24,062 nt of DNA. Origin: Pseudomonadota bacterium (lineage in GTDB: Bacteria > Pseudomonadota > Gammaproteobacteria > Burkholderiales > Gallionellaceae). The notes under the pieces are model-generated. The model worked only from the letters and a program-made list of their open reading frames with translations, had not been told where the DNA came from and searched no databases. The stretch covers positions 1-24,062 of the forward strand of contig JAJXTL010000036.1 of assembly GCA_021783855.1 (NCBI GenBank), given 5' to 3'. Shown piece by piece: positions 16,207 to 24,062 of the stretch (within the stretch, counting starts at the first letter, position 1; each line of letters opens with the position of its first letter). The position numbers and the translations under genes were made by a program.

Positions 16207-17931
16207 TCAGTCGTTCAGTTTATCCAGCAATTCGCGTATCTTCATCGGGTCATCGGTGCGCATGATTTTCTGCGTGAGTGCGCCGATCTCCCGCAAACTG
16301 GTGGTCAGCACGCGCTGTTTGATGGTTGGCACCTGCGCTGAAAACATCGAAAACTGACGCAGACCCATGCCCAGGAACAGCCGCGTGTAGGCCAGTTCGC
16401 CGGCCATTTCGCCGCAGACCGAGACCGGCACGCCTAACTTATTGGCCGTGCCGATGACATGAGACAACAAGTGCAGCACGGCGGGATGCAGCGGATCGTA
16501 GAGATGAGCCACGTCTTCATCGGTGCGGTCGATCGCCAGCGTATACTGAATCAGATCGTTGGTGCCGATGGACAGAAAATCCAGCTGCCTGGCAAATACG
16601 CCAAGTGACAAGGCTGCGGCGGGAATTTCGATCATGCCGCCTATTTTCACACCCCGGTCATAAGGAATACCCTCAATGTCCAGCTCCTGCCTGGTTGCTG
16701 CTATGAACTGCAGGGTCTGGTTGAGTTCCGACACGCAAGACAGCATGGGTATCAGTATTTTCACGTTGCCAAAATGAGTCGCGCGCAGCAGGGCGCGCAA
16801 CTGGGTACGGAATAATTGCGGTTCGGCCAGACACAAACGGATGGCGCGCAATCCCAGCGCCGGATTGCTTGCGACGCGTTCGGCGCCCTTGATTTGTTTG
16901 TCCGCACCCAGATCAAACGTGCGGATCGTGACAGGCTGTCCGTTCATGCCGGAAGCGGCAGCCCGATACGCCTCAAACTGCTCTTCCTCGTTTGGCAACT
17001 CATCGCGGTTCAGGAACAGAAACTCACTGCGAAACAAGCCTACGCCGGTCGCGCCATTTTCTCTGGCCTCAATAATATCTTCCGGCTTTTCAATGTTGGC
17101 GTGCAATTCGATGACCGCGCCATCCAGCGTATTGGCGCGCGCAGTGCGCAGCCTTTTCAGCTTCTTGCGCTCCAGCTCCCACTCGCTTTGCAACAGCCTG
17201 TATTCTGCCAGGATCGCCTTGTCAGGATTGACGATCAGCACACCCTGTTCGCCATCCAGAATCAACAGATCATCTTCGCGTATCAGCTCGCGTGCATGAT
17301 GCAAACCGACCACGCAGGGCGTATTCAGGCTGCGCGCCACAATCGCAGTGTGCGAGGTGGCACTGCCGGCATCGGTGATGAAAGCCGCAAATTGCTGCGG
17401 CTTGTACTGGATCATATCGGCGGGACTCAAGTCATGCGCCACCAGTATCGTCTCGACATCATGACGCAGATGCGTCGGCTGAAATCCGGGCTGACCGGAC
17501 AACTGCTTGAGCAGCCGTTCGGCGACCTGTTTCACGTCCGCCTGACGCTCGCGCAAGTACGCATCTTCAAACTCGTCGAACTGCGCCGCCAGCGCATCAG
17601 TCTGCACCTTGATCGCCCACTCGGCATTGCAATGCTCGCGTTCCACCATCTCTCGCGGCCCGATGCTCAGCAGCGGATCATCCAGTATCATCTGGTGCAA
17701 TTCGAGAAAGGCGTCGAACTCGGCGGCCGCGTAACTGGGGCGATTGCTGCGCAAACCGGCAAACTCGCGGCGTGTGGCCTGCAAAGCGGCATCAAAGCGC
17801 GCGATCTCATCGACGACAAATGGCTTGGGCAGTGTGTAATGCACCACTTCCAGCGAGTTATGCGAAAGCAGATGCGCATGACCGATCGCAATGCCGCTGG
17901 AAACCGCGATGCCATGCAGAGTGAAGATCAT
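16207..17931 (-). CDS. ptsI: PTS enzyme I (phosphoenolpyruvate-protein phosphotransferase)
   Basis: Cytoplasmic enzyme that takes phosphate from PEP and passes it to HPr. The 574-residue length matches canonical EI. The N-terminal domain carries the phosphorylated His194 in GSATSHTAIVARS. The C-terminal PEP-binding barrel has GLFRSEFLFLNR (298-309), the IEIPAAAL and IGTNDLIQYTLAIDR motifs, and the active-site Cys506 in VCGEMAG. It overlaps ptsH by 4 bp and is the last gene of the EIIA-HPr-EI group. No EIIB or EIIC is encoded in the window, so the relay is probably regulatory. The family is certain; the physiological role is inferred. Confidence 0.97.
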   Translation of the reverse strand: MIFTLHGIAVSSGIAIGHAHLLSHNSLEVVHYTLPKPFVVDEIARFDAALQATRREFAGLRSNRPSYAAAEFDAFLELHQMILDDPLLSIGPREMVEREHCNAEWAIKVQTDALAAQFDEFEDAYLRERQADVKQVAERLLKQLSGQPGFQPTHLRHDVETILVAHDLSPADMIQYKPQQFAAFITDAGSATSHTAIVARSLNTPCVVGLHHARELIREDDLLILDGEQGVLIVNPDKAILAEYRLLQSEWELERKKLKRLRTARANTLDGAVIELHANIEKPEDIIEARENGATGVGLFRSEFLFLNRDELPNEEEQFEAYRAAASGMNGQPVTIRTFDLGADKQIKGAERVASNPALGLRAIRLCLAEPQLFRTQLRALLRATHFGNVKILIPMLSCVSELNQTLQFIAATRQELDIEGIPYDRGVKIGGMIEIPAAALSLGVFARQLDFLSIGTNDLIQYTLAIDRTDEDVAHLYDPLHPAVLHLLSHVIGTANKLGVPVSVCGEMAGELAYTRLFLGMGLRQFSMFSAQVPTIKQRVLTTSLREIGALTQKIMRTDDPMKIRELLDKLND

Positions 17932-18194
17932 TCGCCTTCCCCGAAGTAATCATTGATCAGTGCGAGAATTGCCGCCATAGCAGCCTCTTCATCCTCACCT
18001 GTCGTTTCAATGGTAATGGTCGACCCCTTGGCGGCGGCCAGCATCATGACGCCCATGATGCTTTTGGCATTCACCCGGCGGTTATTGCGCGACAGCATGA
18101 CTTCACATTTAAAACTTGAAGCAAGCTGCGTGAGTTTGGCCGATGCGCGCGCATGCAGACCAAGCTTGTTGATGATGAGTGCATCTTGCTGCAT
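17928..18194 (-). CDS. ptsH: Phosphocarrier protein HPr
   Basis: Small phosphocarrier (88 aa) between EI and EIIA. The phosphorylation site His14 lies in KLGLHARASAK, and the HPr-kinase-type serine region reads NAKSIMGVMML with Ser45, so regulation by HPr kinase is possible. It starts 1 bp after the EIIA stop and overlaps ptsI by 4 bp, so all three are almost certainly co-translated. Length and both sites are intact. Confidence 0.96.
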   Translation of the reverse strand: MQQDALIINKLGLHARASAKLTQLASSFKCEVMLSRNNRRVNAKSIMGVMMLAAAKGSTITIETTGEDEEAAMAAILALINDYFGEGE

Positions 18195-18195
18195 G

Positions 18196-18588
18196 CTAAT
18201 GCTCCATGTGAATGATACATTCGCGACCGCCCTCGACAGCCATCTCTGCCAGTTCGGCGAGCGTCTTGTTCGATGAACACACCACGCGCAGCAACATGGG
18301 CAGATTTACGCCCGTCACGCCCTCAACACGCTCCGCATGGCAAAGCCTGCGACCTATATTGCTGGGCGTGGCACCAAACACATCGGCCAGAATCAACACT
18401 CCGCTGCCGCTGTCAAGCTCCTTGATGAGCTCCTCGCCCTCGGCAAGTTTGTGTTGCGGGTCGTCTTCGGCCAGCACCGACAACACCTTGAGATTCACGG
18501 GTATCTCACCCAGCACATGTTTGACGCAGTCCGCCAGGCTATTGCCCAGACCGTTGTGCGTTACCAATAATATCCCAACCAATTCCAA
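18196..18588 (-). CDS. PTS EIIA component, mannose family
   Basis: Stand-alone EIIA-Man domain (130 aa) that accepts phosphate from HPr on His11 (GILLVTHNGLG). ADVFGATPSNIG (about 68-79) is the typical second block around the active site. In betaproteobacteria this protein usually occurs without EIIB/EIIC, next to ptsH and ptsI, and is thought to signal energy or carbon state rather than import sugar. The same holds here, as no permease genes lie nearby. It is the first of the three tightly packed PTS genes, 20 bp downstream of apbE, so it may be read from the gshA/apbE message. Confidence 0.93.
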   Translation of the reverse strand: MELVGILLVTHNGLGNSLADCVKHVLGEIPVNLKVLSVLAEDDPQHKLAEGEELIKELDSGSGVLILADVFGATPSNIGRRLCHAERVEGVTGVNLPMLLRVVCSSNKTLAELAEMAVEGGRECIIHMEH

Positions 18589-18608
18589 TTCTCCCTTATT
18601 TCACCCGC

Positions 18609-19685
18609 CTACTCGACTTGCAGTTTAATTGCTTTATCAGTGAATTCCAGCCGTTTCTGCATACCGCTTGTGATATGAATGTTGCCCGCCTCATCCACCA
18701 GCATCGCATCCGTCAGGCCCATCCGGGTAGCCGCCGCACGCCAGCCTTGCACACCGGAGATGAACAAAGGCTTGGAAGCCGCATCCGACAACACGCCGGC
18801 GTGTATTCCACGCGTCATGATCGTCACGGCCTGCACGCCCTGCATGGGATATCCGCTGGCGGGGTCAATCAGATGGCAATAACGCTTGCCGCCCAACATG
18901 AAATAACGCTGGTAATCGCCTGATGTACCGATGGCTTCGCCGTCATGCAAATCGATCGCAGCCAGCGCACCGGATTTGCGGGGATGCTGTATGCCGACGC
19001 GCCACGGGCGTTGGCCGTGTTGCCCAATGGCCAGAATATTGCCGCCGATGTTGATCAGGGCATCATGGATACCTTGCTTCTTCAATATTTCGGCCGCCCG
19101 ATCCAGCGCATATCCCTTGGCATAGCCACCCAGATCGAGTTGCACGGCTTTATTACTGCTGCGCACAAGCACCCCGCCCTTGACAGGCTCAAAGCTGAGA
19201 TCACCCATCTGCGGATTGGCGCTTACCCACTGCGCAATCAGCTTTTCATCCGGTTGCACCGGCTTGAAATCATCGGCATGAAAACCCCATAGCTGCACCA
19301 GTCCACCGACAGCAGGATTAAAAAGACCCTGTGACTGTTTTGACATTGACGCCGCATCCTGCAATATGGCGGCCAGCTCAGGGGAGACGACCTTACTTTC
19401 ACCGCCAGCTATGGCCTTGTTCAAATCGCTCAACTCGGAAGGCTTCCAGGCATGCAGCATGTCATGCAAGCGCTGAAATTCCTGCATTACGGCGGCGACA
19501 GCCTGCCTTGCATGCGGTTCGGATTCGCCATAAATGCTGACTTCCACCAGCGTGCCGAACACGTAGCCCTGCTCCTGATACAGGGAGTCCTTGTCACAAG
19601 CTGCCAGTAAACCAAAAACAGCAAACATAACCAGCCACTTGGCGAACGTTCTTAGTTCGCTTAGTGGAATGGCTAGTTGTTTCAT
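18609..19685 (-). CDS. apbE: FAD:protein FMN transferase (ApbE lipoprotein)
   Basis: Periplasmic lipoprotein that attaches FMN covalently to Thr/Ser of target flavoproteins such as NqrB/C and RnfD/G. From ATG 19685 it has 358 residues: a signal with lipobox LLAAC (lipidated Cys30), the FAD/substrate motifs DLGGYAKGYALDRA (184-197), NIGGN (212-216) and GTSGDYQRYF (253-262), HLIDPASG (271-278), and the metal-binding SDAASK with Asp301. The open frame runs further upstream, but that part overlaps gshA and repeats. ATG 19685 directly precedes the signal peptide. The neighbours (gshA and PTS genes) give no hint of its flavoprotein target. It occupies the place where related genomes usually have gshB. 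Confidence 0.93.
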   Translation of the reverse strand: MKQLAIPLSELRTFAKWLVMFAVFGLLAACDKDSLYQEQGYVFGTLVEVSIYGESEPHARQAVAAVMQEFQRLHDMLHAWKPSELSDLNKAIAGGESKVVSPELAAILQDAASMSKQSQGLFNPAVGGLVQLWGFHADDFKPVQPDEKLIAQWVSANPQMGDLSFEPVKGGVLVRSSNKAVQLDLGGYAKGYALDRAAEILKKQGIHDALINIGGNILAIGQHGQRPWRVGIQHPRKSGALAAIDLHDGEAIGTSGDYQRYFMLGGKRYCHLIDPASGYPMQGVQAVTIMTRGIHAGVLSDAASKPLFISGVQGWRAAATRMGLTDAMLVDEAGNIHITSGMQKRLEFTDKAIKLQVE

Positions 19686-19715
19686 CAGCAAACCGAGTTT
19701 TATGATCCGCCGCAA

Positions 19716-19750
19716 CAATCCCTCAATCCGCATTCCGCAATCCTCATTCA
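19716..19750 (-). repeat. GGATTG-type repeats after the gshA stop
   Basis: On the minus strand the gshA stop is followed by GAGGATTG, CGGAATG, CGGATTG and AGGGATTG: four degenerate 7-8-bp units related to the GAGGATT array at 6196-6238 and to the hemB end. They fill the gshA-apbE gap. Confidence 0.7.
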
Positions 19751-21015
19751 TCCATTTCCTCAAGCTCCACCGAGGCGGCCAGCAACGCCAGGCGCGCCAC
19801 CACTCCGTAGGCATAAAACCGGTTCGGCGTATCGTCCGGCGCGCTGTCCGGATTCGGCAGAGTGCAGCAGGACTCGAACGCCAGCGGCACGAAGTGCATG
19901 CCCGGCGCGTTGAGATTCTCATCCACACCGCGAGTTGTGTGCACGCGATAAAAACCGCCGACCACGGAATGGTCGATCATATACACCACCGGCTCTGCTA
20001 CCGCCTCATTGATGCTCTCGAAGGTATAGACGCCTTCCTGCACCAAGACATCCGAGACTTCGAGGCCCTCTTTCACCACCGCCATCTTGTTGCGCTGTTT
20101 ACGGTTAAGCCCGGTAATTTCGCTGGCATCCTTGACCGTCATGATGCCCATGCCATAAGTCCCGGCATCGGCTTTGACAATAACGAAAGGATCGTGCTTT
20201 ACGCCATATTCGGCATATTTGCTGCGCATCTTTTGCAAAACATCGTCGACCTGGGCAGCCAGACACGCTTCGCCGGTACGCTCATGAAAATTGACCTGGT
20301 TACATGTCGCGAAATAAGGATTGATCAGCCATGGGTCGATATTAAGCAGCGCGGCAAACTCTCTCGCCACCCGGTCGTAAGCCGTAAAATGCCTGGATTT
20401 TCGCCGCGTGTACCAGCCTGCTGAAAGAGGCGGCAGTATCGTCTGCTCGATATTTTTGAGAATATCCGGCACCCCTGCCGACAAATCATTATTAAGCAAC
20501 ACCACGCAGGGATTGAAGTCATCCAGACCGAGACGGTTGCCGCGCCGCACCAACGGCTCCAGCTTCAATTCACCGCCGTTGGGCAACGGTATATTGGTCG
20601 GCGTCGTGATCTCCGGCAGCAAGCTGCCCACTCGCACCATCATTCCCGCCTGCTTCAGGATGGTGACGATCTGCGCCACATTTTGCAGATAAAACATATT
20701 GCGCGTGTGATTTTCCGGGATCAGCAGCACCCCGCGTGCATCGGGGCAAATCTTCTCCACAGCACCCTGCATGGCCTGTACGCACAACGGCAAAAAATCC
20801 GGATTGAGATTATTGAATCCGCCGGGAAACAGGTTGGTATCCACCGGCGCCAGTTTGAAACCGCAATTGCGCAAATCCACCGAGGCGTATAACGGGGCCG
20901 TATGCTCCAGCCATTGCCTGCGAAACCAATGCTCTATGGTCGGCATGGCAGCCAGAAACCGCCGCTCCAGATCGAGCAGTGGGCCGTTGAGTGCAGTAGT
21001 AAGATGAGGAACCAT
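19744..21015 (-). CDS. gshA: Glutamate-cysteine ligase, Acidithiobacillus ferrooxidans type
   Basis: Makes gamma-glutamylcysteine, the first step of glutathione synthesis. From ATG 21015 the product has 423 residues and resembles the GshA class first defined in A. ferrooxidans (TIGR02049), not the E. coli type. Visible blocks include SVDLRNCGFKLAPVDTNLFPGGFNNL near the N-terminus, LLIPENHTRN, and an ATP-grasp-like KADAGTYGMGIMTV stretch. Two further in-frame ATGs (21045 and 21066) would add unconserved residues. A TATATT box about 10 bp upstream of 21015 suggests a short leader. It follows motB on the same strand after 56 bp. No gshB is present in the window. The assignment rests on recollection of the family pattern. 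Confidence 0.9.
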   Translation of the reverse strand: MVPHLTTALNGPLLDLERRFLAAMPTIEHWFRRQWLEHTAPLYASVDLRNCGFKLAPVDTNLFPGGFNNLNPDFLPLCVQAMQGAVEKICPDARGVLLIPENHTRNMFYLQNVAQIVTILKQAGMMVRVGSLLPEITTPTNIPLPNGGELKLEPLVRRGNRLGLDDFNPCVVLLNNDLSAGVPDILKNIEQTILPPLSAGWYTRRKSRHFTAYDRVAREFAALLNIDPWLINPYFATCNQVNFHERTGEACLAAQVDDVLQKMRSKYAEYGVKHDPFVIVKADAGTYGMGIMTVKDASEITGLNRKQRNKMAVVKEGLEVSDVLVQEGVYTFESINEAVAEPVVYMIDHSVVGGFYRVHTTRGVDENLNAPGMHFVPLAFESCCTLPNPDSAPDDTPNRFYAYGVVARLALLAASVELEEMDE

Positions 21016-21071
21016 GATGTGTCTGAATATAACGGATACAGACATTCTAGCCGATTGGCCGGCCAAACGGC

Positions 21072-21965
21072 TTATTGTCCGTCTTTTTCGAGTGCAGATG
21101 CCTCAGCCTTACTGTTCATGACGATAATACTGATGCGCCGGTTGCGAGCATCAAACTGATCGACTGGATTAAACAACATGGAATGGGCAAGACCTACCAC
21201 CCTCAGGACTTTGCTTTGATCCATTCCGCCCGCAATCAATTCCCGCCGCGAAGCGTTCGCTCTGTCGGACGAAAGCTCCCAGTTGCTGTAACCGGCATTG
21301 CCGCCCTGATAGGCGAGAGCATCGGTATGTCCCGACAAACCGATCTTGTTGGGAACCTGGTTCAGCGTTTTGCCTATCGAGCGCAATATTTCCACAGCAT
21401 AGGGTTGCAAGATCGCGCTGCCAATTTCAAACATCGGACGGTTTTTCGCATCGATTATCATGATGCGCAGCCCCTCAGTCGTCATGTCGATCTGCAACTG
21501 ATCCTTGTAGCGGCTCAACTTTGGATCGGTTTCGATGAGCTGCTCCAACTGTCCTTCGAGCGACTGTAGTCTTTTTATTTCCTGCAACCGCAACAGTCGT
21601 CCGGCATCCTCCATTGAAATGGCGACATTTTTCGTGGGCTGCGCGCCGTACTTAACCTGACCGGTCGCCATAGTCTTATCGTCGCCATAATCACTCACGA
21701 TCTGACTGGAAGCCAGGTCTTCGTGCTGTCCGCCTGCAAGCACGGCCAGCAAGGGGGTCTTGAAATATTTCTCAATCGCCCTTCTGTCCGCAACCGAGAC
21801 GGCAGAGATCAGCCATAACATCAGAAAAAATGCCATGAGCGCGGTTACAAAATCGGCATAGGCGATTTTCCACGCGCCGCGCGGCGGCTGACGTATTACA
21901 CGGCGTATCCTCCGGATGATAATCTTCCGTTTGAATGGCTTGCTTTTTTTGGGCGAGCTGATCAT
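21072..21965 (-). CDS. motB: Flagellar motor stator protein MotB (no motA adjacent)
   Basis: Peptidoglycan-binding half of the flagellar stator. From ATG 21965 it has 297 residues: a basic N-terminus (about 6-30), one membrane helix (about 36-57) starting with AYADFVTALMAFFLMLWL in which Asp38 is the proton-carrying residue, a plug/linker segment, and a C-terminal OmpA/MotB domain with GHTDALAY and NWELSSDRANASRREL. All hallmarks of a working MotB are present. The frame is open 72 codons further upstream, but that region is the c-di-GMP riboswitch, so it is excluded. motA is normally directly upstream and is absent here. The riboswitch ends about 80 nt before the start codon. Confidence 0.92.
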   Translation of the reverse strand: MISSPKKSKPFKRKIIIRRIRRVIRQPPRGAWKIAYADFVTALMAFFLMLWLISAVSVADRRAIEKYFKTPLLAVLAGGQHEDLASSQIVSDYGDDKTMATGQVKYGAQPTKNVAISMEDAGRLLRLQEIKRLQSLEGQLEQLIETDPKLSRYKDQLQIDMTTEGLRIMIIDAKNRPMFEIGSAILQPYAVEILRSIGKTLNQVPNKIGLSGHTDALAYQGGNAGYSNWELSSDRANASRRELIAGGMDQSKVLRVVGLAHSMLFNPVDQFDARNRRISIIVMNSKAEASALEKDGQ

Positions 21966-22044
21966 AAAACCTGACTGGCAAACGAATTGTTGCGCGAGTT
22001 TCACGTTTAAAATAGTACAAAGCCCGGAAACGCCTGAAAACTGG

Positions 22045-22150
22045 ATTACCTGGCGACCCCGCTGGCACTCGACTGTTGTCGTATAGGAATAACCCCTTAG
22101 CCCGGTAGCTTTGCGTCCCCGCCTTTCAACGGGTTTGCCCTTGCAGGCGT
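22045..22150 (-). promoter_or_regulatory. Cyclic-di-GMP-I (GEMM-I) riboswitch in the motB leader
   Basis: On the minus strand the aptamer shows GGGCAAACC (22140-22132), P2 CCCGTT/GGCGGG closed by a GAAA tetraloop (22127-22124), the core GGGACGCAAAGC (22119-22108), ACCGGGCTAA (22106-22097) and the P3 return GCCAGCGGGGTCGCC (22066-22052). P1 is CCTG (22147-22144) with CAGG (22052-22049). These match the class-I c-di-GMP aptamer block by block. Downstream, CAGGCG (22036-22031) can compete for the P1 strand CGCCTG (22149-22144), a likely switching helix. A separate 8-bp hairpin (22148-22168) sits at the 5' edge. Confidence 0.92.
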
Positions 22151-22180
22151 TGATTGTATTAATCAACGATTGCCCTGCCA

Positions 22181-22209
22181 ATGTAACGGAATATCCGCGG
22201 GCGCGTCAA
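22181..22209 (-). promoter_or_regulatory. Probable promoter of the motB riboswitch leader
   Basis: TTGACG (22209-22204) and TTACAT (22186-22181) on the minus strand are spaced by exactly 17 bp. The predicted start near 22174 would include the whole c-di-GMP aptamer in a leader of about 210 nt. Confidence 0.45.
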
Positions 22210-22253
22210 TCGACTTTCCGAACTCGCGCTTAGTGCACCAGATGCGCTGATGG

Positions 22254-22259
22254 TAGAAT
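22254..22259 (+). promoter_or_regulatory. Possible -10 box of ybiT
   Basis: TAGAAT at 22254-22259 lies 27 bp before the ybiT ATG. No good -35 is visible, so this is a weak call. Confidence 0.35.
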
Positions 22260-22285
22260 GCGCGACTTATTTTGTGAGGCACCTC

Positions 22286-23884
22286 ATGTTATCTACCGCA
22301 AACATCACCATGCAATTCGGGGCCAAGCCCCTGTTCGAGAACGTTTCCGTCAAATTCGGCAACGGCAACCGCTACGGCCTGATCGGCGCGAACGGTTGCG
22401 GCAAATCCACTTTCATGAAAATTCTGGGCCGCGATCTGGTGCAGACTTCAGGCGAGGTCATGCTGGATAAGACCGAGCGACTGGGCAAGTTGCGCCAGGA
22501 TCAGTTTGCCTATGAAGACAACCGCGTGCTGGATGTGGTGATGATGGGACACGACGAAATGTGGCAGGTAATGTCGGAACGCGATGGGATCTACGCCAAT
22601 CCGGATGCCACCGAGGAAGATTACATGCGCGCAGCCGATCTGGAAGCCGAGTTCGCCGAATACGACGGCTACACCGCCGAGGCACGTGCCGGCGAACTGC
22701 TGCTGGGCCTGGGGATCGCCATCGAATTGCATCAGGGCCCGATGAGCGCAGTGGCACCCGGCTTCAAGCTGCGCGTGCTGCTGGCACAGGCGCTGTTCTC
22801 CGACCCGGACATCCTGCTGCTGGACGAACCGACCAACAACCTGGATATCAACACCATCCGCTGGCTGGAAAATATCCTCAACGCGCGCACCTGCACCATG
22901 GTCATCATCTCGCACGATCGCCATTTCCTGAACAGCGTGTGCACCCACATGTCCGATCTGGATTATGGCAAGATCACCACCTATCCCGGCACCTACGACG
23001 ATTACATGCTGGCTTCCACCCAGGCGCGCGAGCAGCAATCGGCCGACAACACCAAGGCAAAAGAGAAAGTCGCCGAACTGAAAGCCTTCGTTGCGCGTTT
23101 CTCGGCCAATGCCTCCAAGGCCAAACAGGCCACGTCCCGCGCGCGCCAGATCGACAAGATCAAGATCGAGGACATCAAGCCTTCCAGCCGCCAGTACCCG
23201 TTCATCCGCTTCGAATACGATGACAGGGAAAAACTGCATCGCACCGCCGTTGAAGTCGAGGCTTTGTCCAAGGGTTTCGACCGCGTGCTGTTCTCCAACG
23301 TGAATTTTCGCATCGATGCGGGCGACAAGGTGGCCATCATCGGACCTAACGGGATCGGCAAGACCACGCTGTTGCGCTGCCTGGCGGGCGACCTTACGCC
23401 TGACTACGGCGTCATCAAGTGGACGGACAAAGCCAAAGTCGGGTACTACGCACAGGACAGCACGGCCGAATTTGCAGAAGACCGCATCATGACCGACTGG
23501 ATGACCTACTGGCGCGGACCCAATGACGACGATCAGACCGTGCGAGCCACGCTGGGCCGGTTGCTGTTCTCCGGCGACGATGCCCATAAACCGGTCAAGG
23601 TGCTGTCCGGCGGTGAAAAGGGACGCCTGTTGTTCGGCAAGCTGATGCTGCAACGCAACAACGTGCTGCTGATGGATGAACCGACCAACCACATGGACAT
23701 GGAATCCATCGAGTCGCTCAACACTGCGCTGCTCGAATACAAGGGCACCGTGGTATTCGTCAGCCATGACCGCGAATTCGTCTCATCGCTTGCTACGCGC
23801 ATCATAGAAATCACGGCCAAGGGCGTCACCGACTACCACGGCACCTATGAAGAATATCTGCGCGATCAGGGCATGTCGGTTTAA
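22286..23884 (+). CDS. ybiT: ABC-F family ATPase YbiT
   Basis: Cytoplasmic twin-ATPase protein of the ABC-F group that acts on the ribosome; the exact role of YbiT is not settled. From ATG 22286 it has 532 residues, close to the E. coli protein, with GAGG as ribosome-binding site 6 nt upstream. Domain 1: Walker A GANGCGKS (34-41), a degenerate signature ([10 protein letters not shown]) as in other YbiT proteins, and Walker [12 protein letters not shown] (177-187). The linker is rich in Arg/Lys/Ala (about 245-300). Domain 2: Walker A GPNGIGKT (353-360), signature LSGGEKGR (440-447) and Walker [12 protein letters not shown] (461-471). Both catalytic Glu residues are present. There are no membrane segments, so it is not a transporter. 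It is monocistronic and divergent from motB. Confidence 0.96.
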   Translation: MLSTANITMQFGAKPLFENVSVKFGNGNRYGLIGANGCGKSTFMKILGRDLVQTSGEVMLDKTERLGKLRQDQFAYEDNRVLDVVMMGHDEMWQVMSERDGIYANPDATEEDYMRAADLEAEFAEYDGYTAEARAGELLLGLGIAIELHQGPMSAVAPGFKLRVLLAQALFSDPDILLLDEPTNNLDINTIRWLENILNARTCTMVIISHDRHFLNSVCTHMSDLDYGKITTYPGTYDDYMLASTQAREQQSADNTKAKEKVAELKAFVARFSANASKAKQATSRARQIDKIKIEDIKPSSRQYPFIRFEYDDREKLHRTAVEVEALSKGFDRVLFSNVNFRIDAGDKVAIIGPNGIGKTTLLRCLAGDLTPDYGVIKWTDKAKVGYYAQDSTAEFAEDRIMTDWMTYWRGPNDDDQTVRATLGRLLFSGDDAHKPVKVLSGGEKGRLLFGKLMLQRNNVLLMDEPTNHMDMESIESLNTALLEYKGTVVFVSHDREFVSSLATRIIEITAKGVTDYHGTYEEYLRDQGMSV

Positions 23885-23887
23885 CGT

Positions 23888-23940
23888 CGTCATTCCCGCG
23901 CATAAGTAGTGACTTTGCAATCGTTTTTTGATTGCTTAAC
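23888..23940. repeat. Second copy of the ATAAGTAGTGACTTTGCA element
   Basis: CATTCCCGCG (the left half of a CATTCCCGC dispersed palindrome) is cut off at 23901, and the 18-bp block shared with 15917-15934 begins at 23902. It is followed by the hairpin GCAATC-GTTTTTT-GATTGC (23917-23935) and TTAACG. The hairpin arms differ from the copy at 15.9 kb but remain paired. This is probably the boundary of a mobile element that continues past the window. Confidence 0.6.
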
Positions 23941-24011
23941 GTGAAAGAATTCAGATTTTGGGCGTGCAGGAAGCTGGCTATTGAAAGCCATTAAATTTGA
24001 AAGTACGCTGA

Positions 24012-24062
24012 TCAGACTGGATTCGGAATGAAACCGAACTCTCTGAGTTTTTTGATCCAGCG
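24012..24062 (-). CDS. Possible C-terminal fragment of a transposase or other ORF (partial)
   Basis: The minus strand is open from the window edge to a TGA at 24014-24012, encoding RWIKKLREFGFIPNPV. A position just inside a repeated element end would suit the C-terminus of a transposase, but 16 residues do not identify a family. Another minus-strand frame is also open from the edge to about 23892, so the coding frame is uncertain. Confidence 0.25.
   Translation of the reverse strand, partial: RWIKKLREFGFIPNPV

Noticed and set aside
19686..19928. N-terminal extension of apbE into gshA
   Set aside because: The residues are Arg/Trp-rich out-of-frame gshA sequence and repeat sequence. The lipoprotein signal starts at ATG 19685.
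21966..22181. N-terminal extension of motB by 72 codons
   Set aside because: The extension is the c-di-GMP riboswitch read as protein and has no MotB similarity. The basic N-terminus and membrane helix begin right after ATG 21965.
22448..23767. Long minus-strand open frame (439 codons) opposite ybiT
   Set aside because: It mirrors the codon bias of the real gene on the other strand, shows no family motifs and has no upstream signals. The ybiT frame is fully supported by ABC-F motifs.

Overview
The window looks like chromosomal DNA of a betaproteobacterium, most likely from the Nitrosomonadales (a Gallionella- or Sulfuricella-like lineage). This rests on the gene content and order: pilMNOP divergent from the PBP1A gene, a hemB/yihA/hemL/thiE/thiD block, metX-metW-ampG, a short regulatory PTS operon next to the Acidithiobacillus-type gshA, and a ybiT-type ABC-F gene. 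The genus cannot be fixed from sequence reading alone. No prophage, CRISPR array, tRNA or rRNA was seen. Nearly all genes are core housekeeping genes; the unusual content is in the intergenic and leader regions.

Layout. 1-2.8 kb: pilM-pilN-pilO-pilP on the minus strand (type IV pilus alignment complex; pilQ would lie beyond the left edge). 2.9-5.3 kb: divergent mrcA (PBP1A). 5.3-6.4 kb: an array of small palindromes, a degenerate nucleotidyltransferase-like gene and GGATTGA repeats. 6.4-11.2 kb: hemB, yihA, hemL, thiE and thiD, all minus (haem and thiamine synthesis, ribosome assembly). Between hemB and yihA lies a candidate plus-strand small RNA with a sigma-E-like promoter, an anti-Shine-Dalgarno motif and a strong terminator. 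11.3-14.5 kb: metX-metW-ampG on the minus strand, preceded by a SAM-II riboswitch, a terminator that can form an alternative helix with the aptamer, and a 114-bp element with 14-bp inverted ends. 14.7-15.8 kb: ald. 15.8-16.2 kb: repeat and mobile-element debris. 16.2-22.2 kb: motB, gshA, apbE, EIIA-Man, HPr and EI, all minus, with a cyclic-di-GMP-I riboswitch in the motB leader. 22.3-23.9 kb: ybiT, plus. 23.9 kb to the end: a repeat also found at 15.9 kb, and possibly the tail of a transposase gene.

How the parts fit. The pilus genes and the c-di-GMP-controlled motB are surface and motility functions. PBP1A and AmpG belong to peptidoglycan synthesis and recycling, and AmpG appears to share the SAM-controlled metXW transcript. 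The PTS proteins have no sugar permease nearby, so they probably act as a regulatory phosphorelay. The three most interesting items are all RNA-level controls: the SAM-II attenuator, the c-di-GMP riboswitch on an orphan motB, and the sigma-E-type small RNA. The two riboswitch assignments rest on recognised conserved motifs. The small RNA is a new inference from promoter, structure and terminator.
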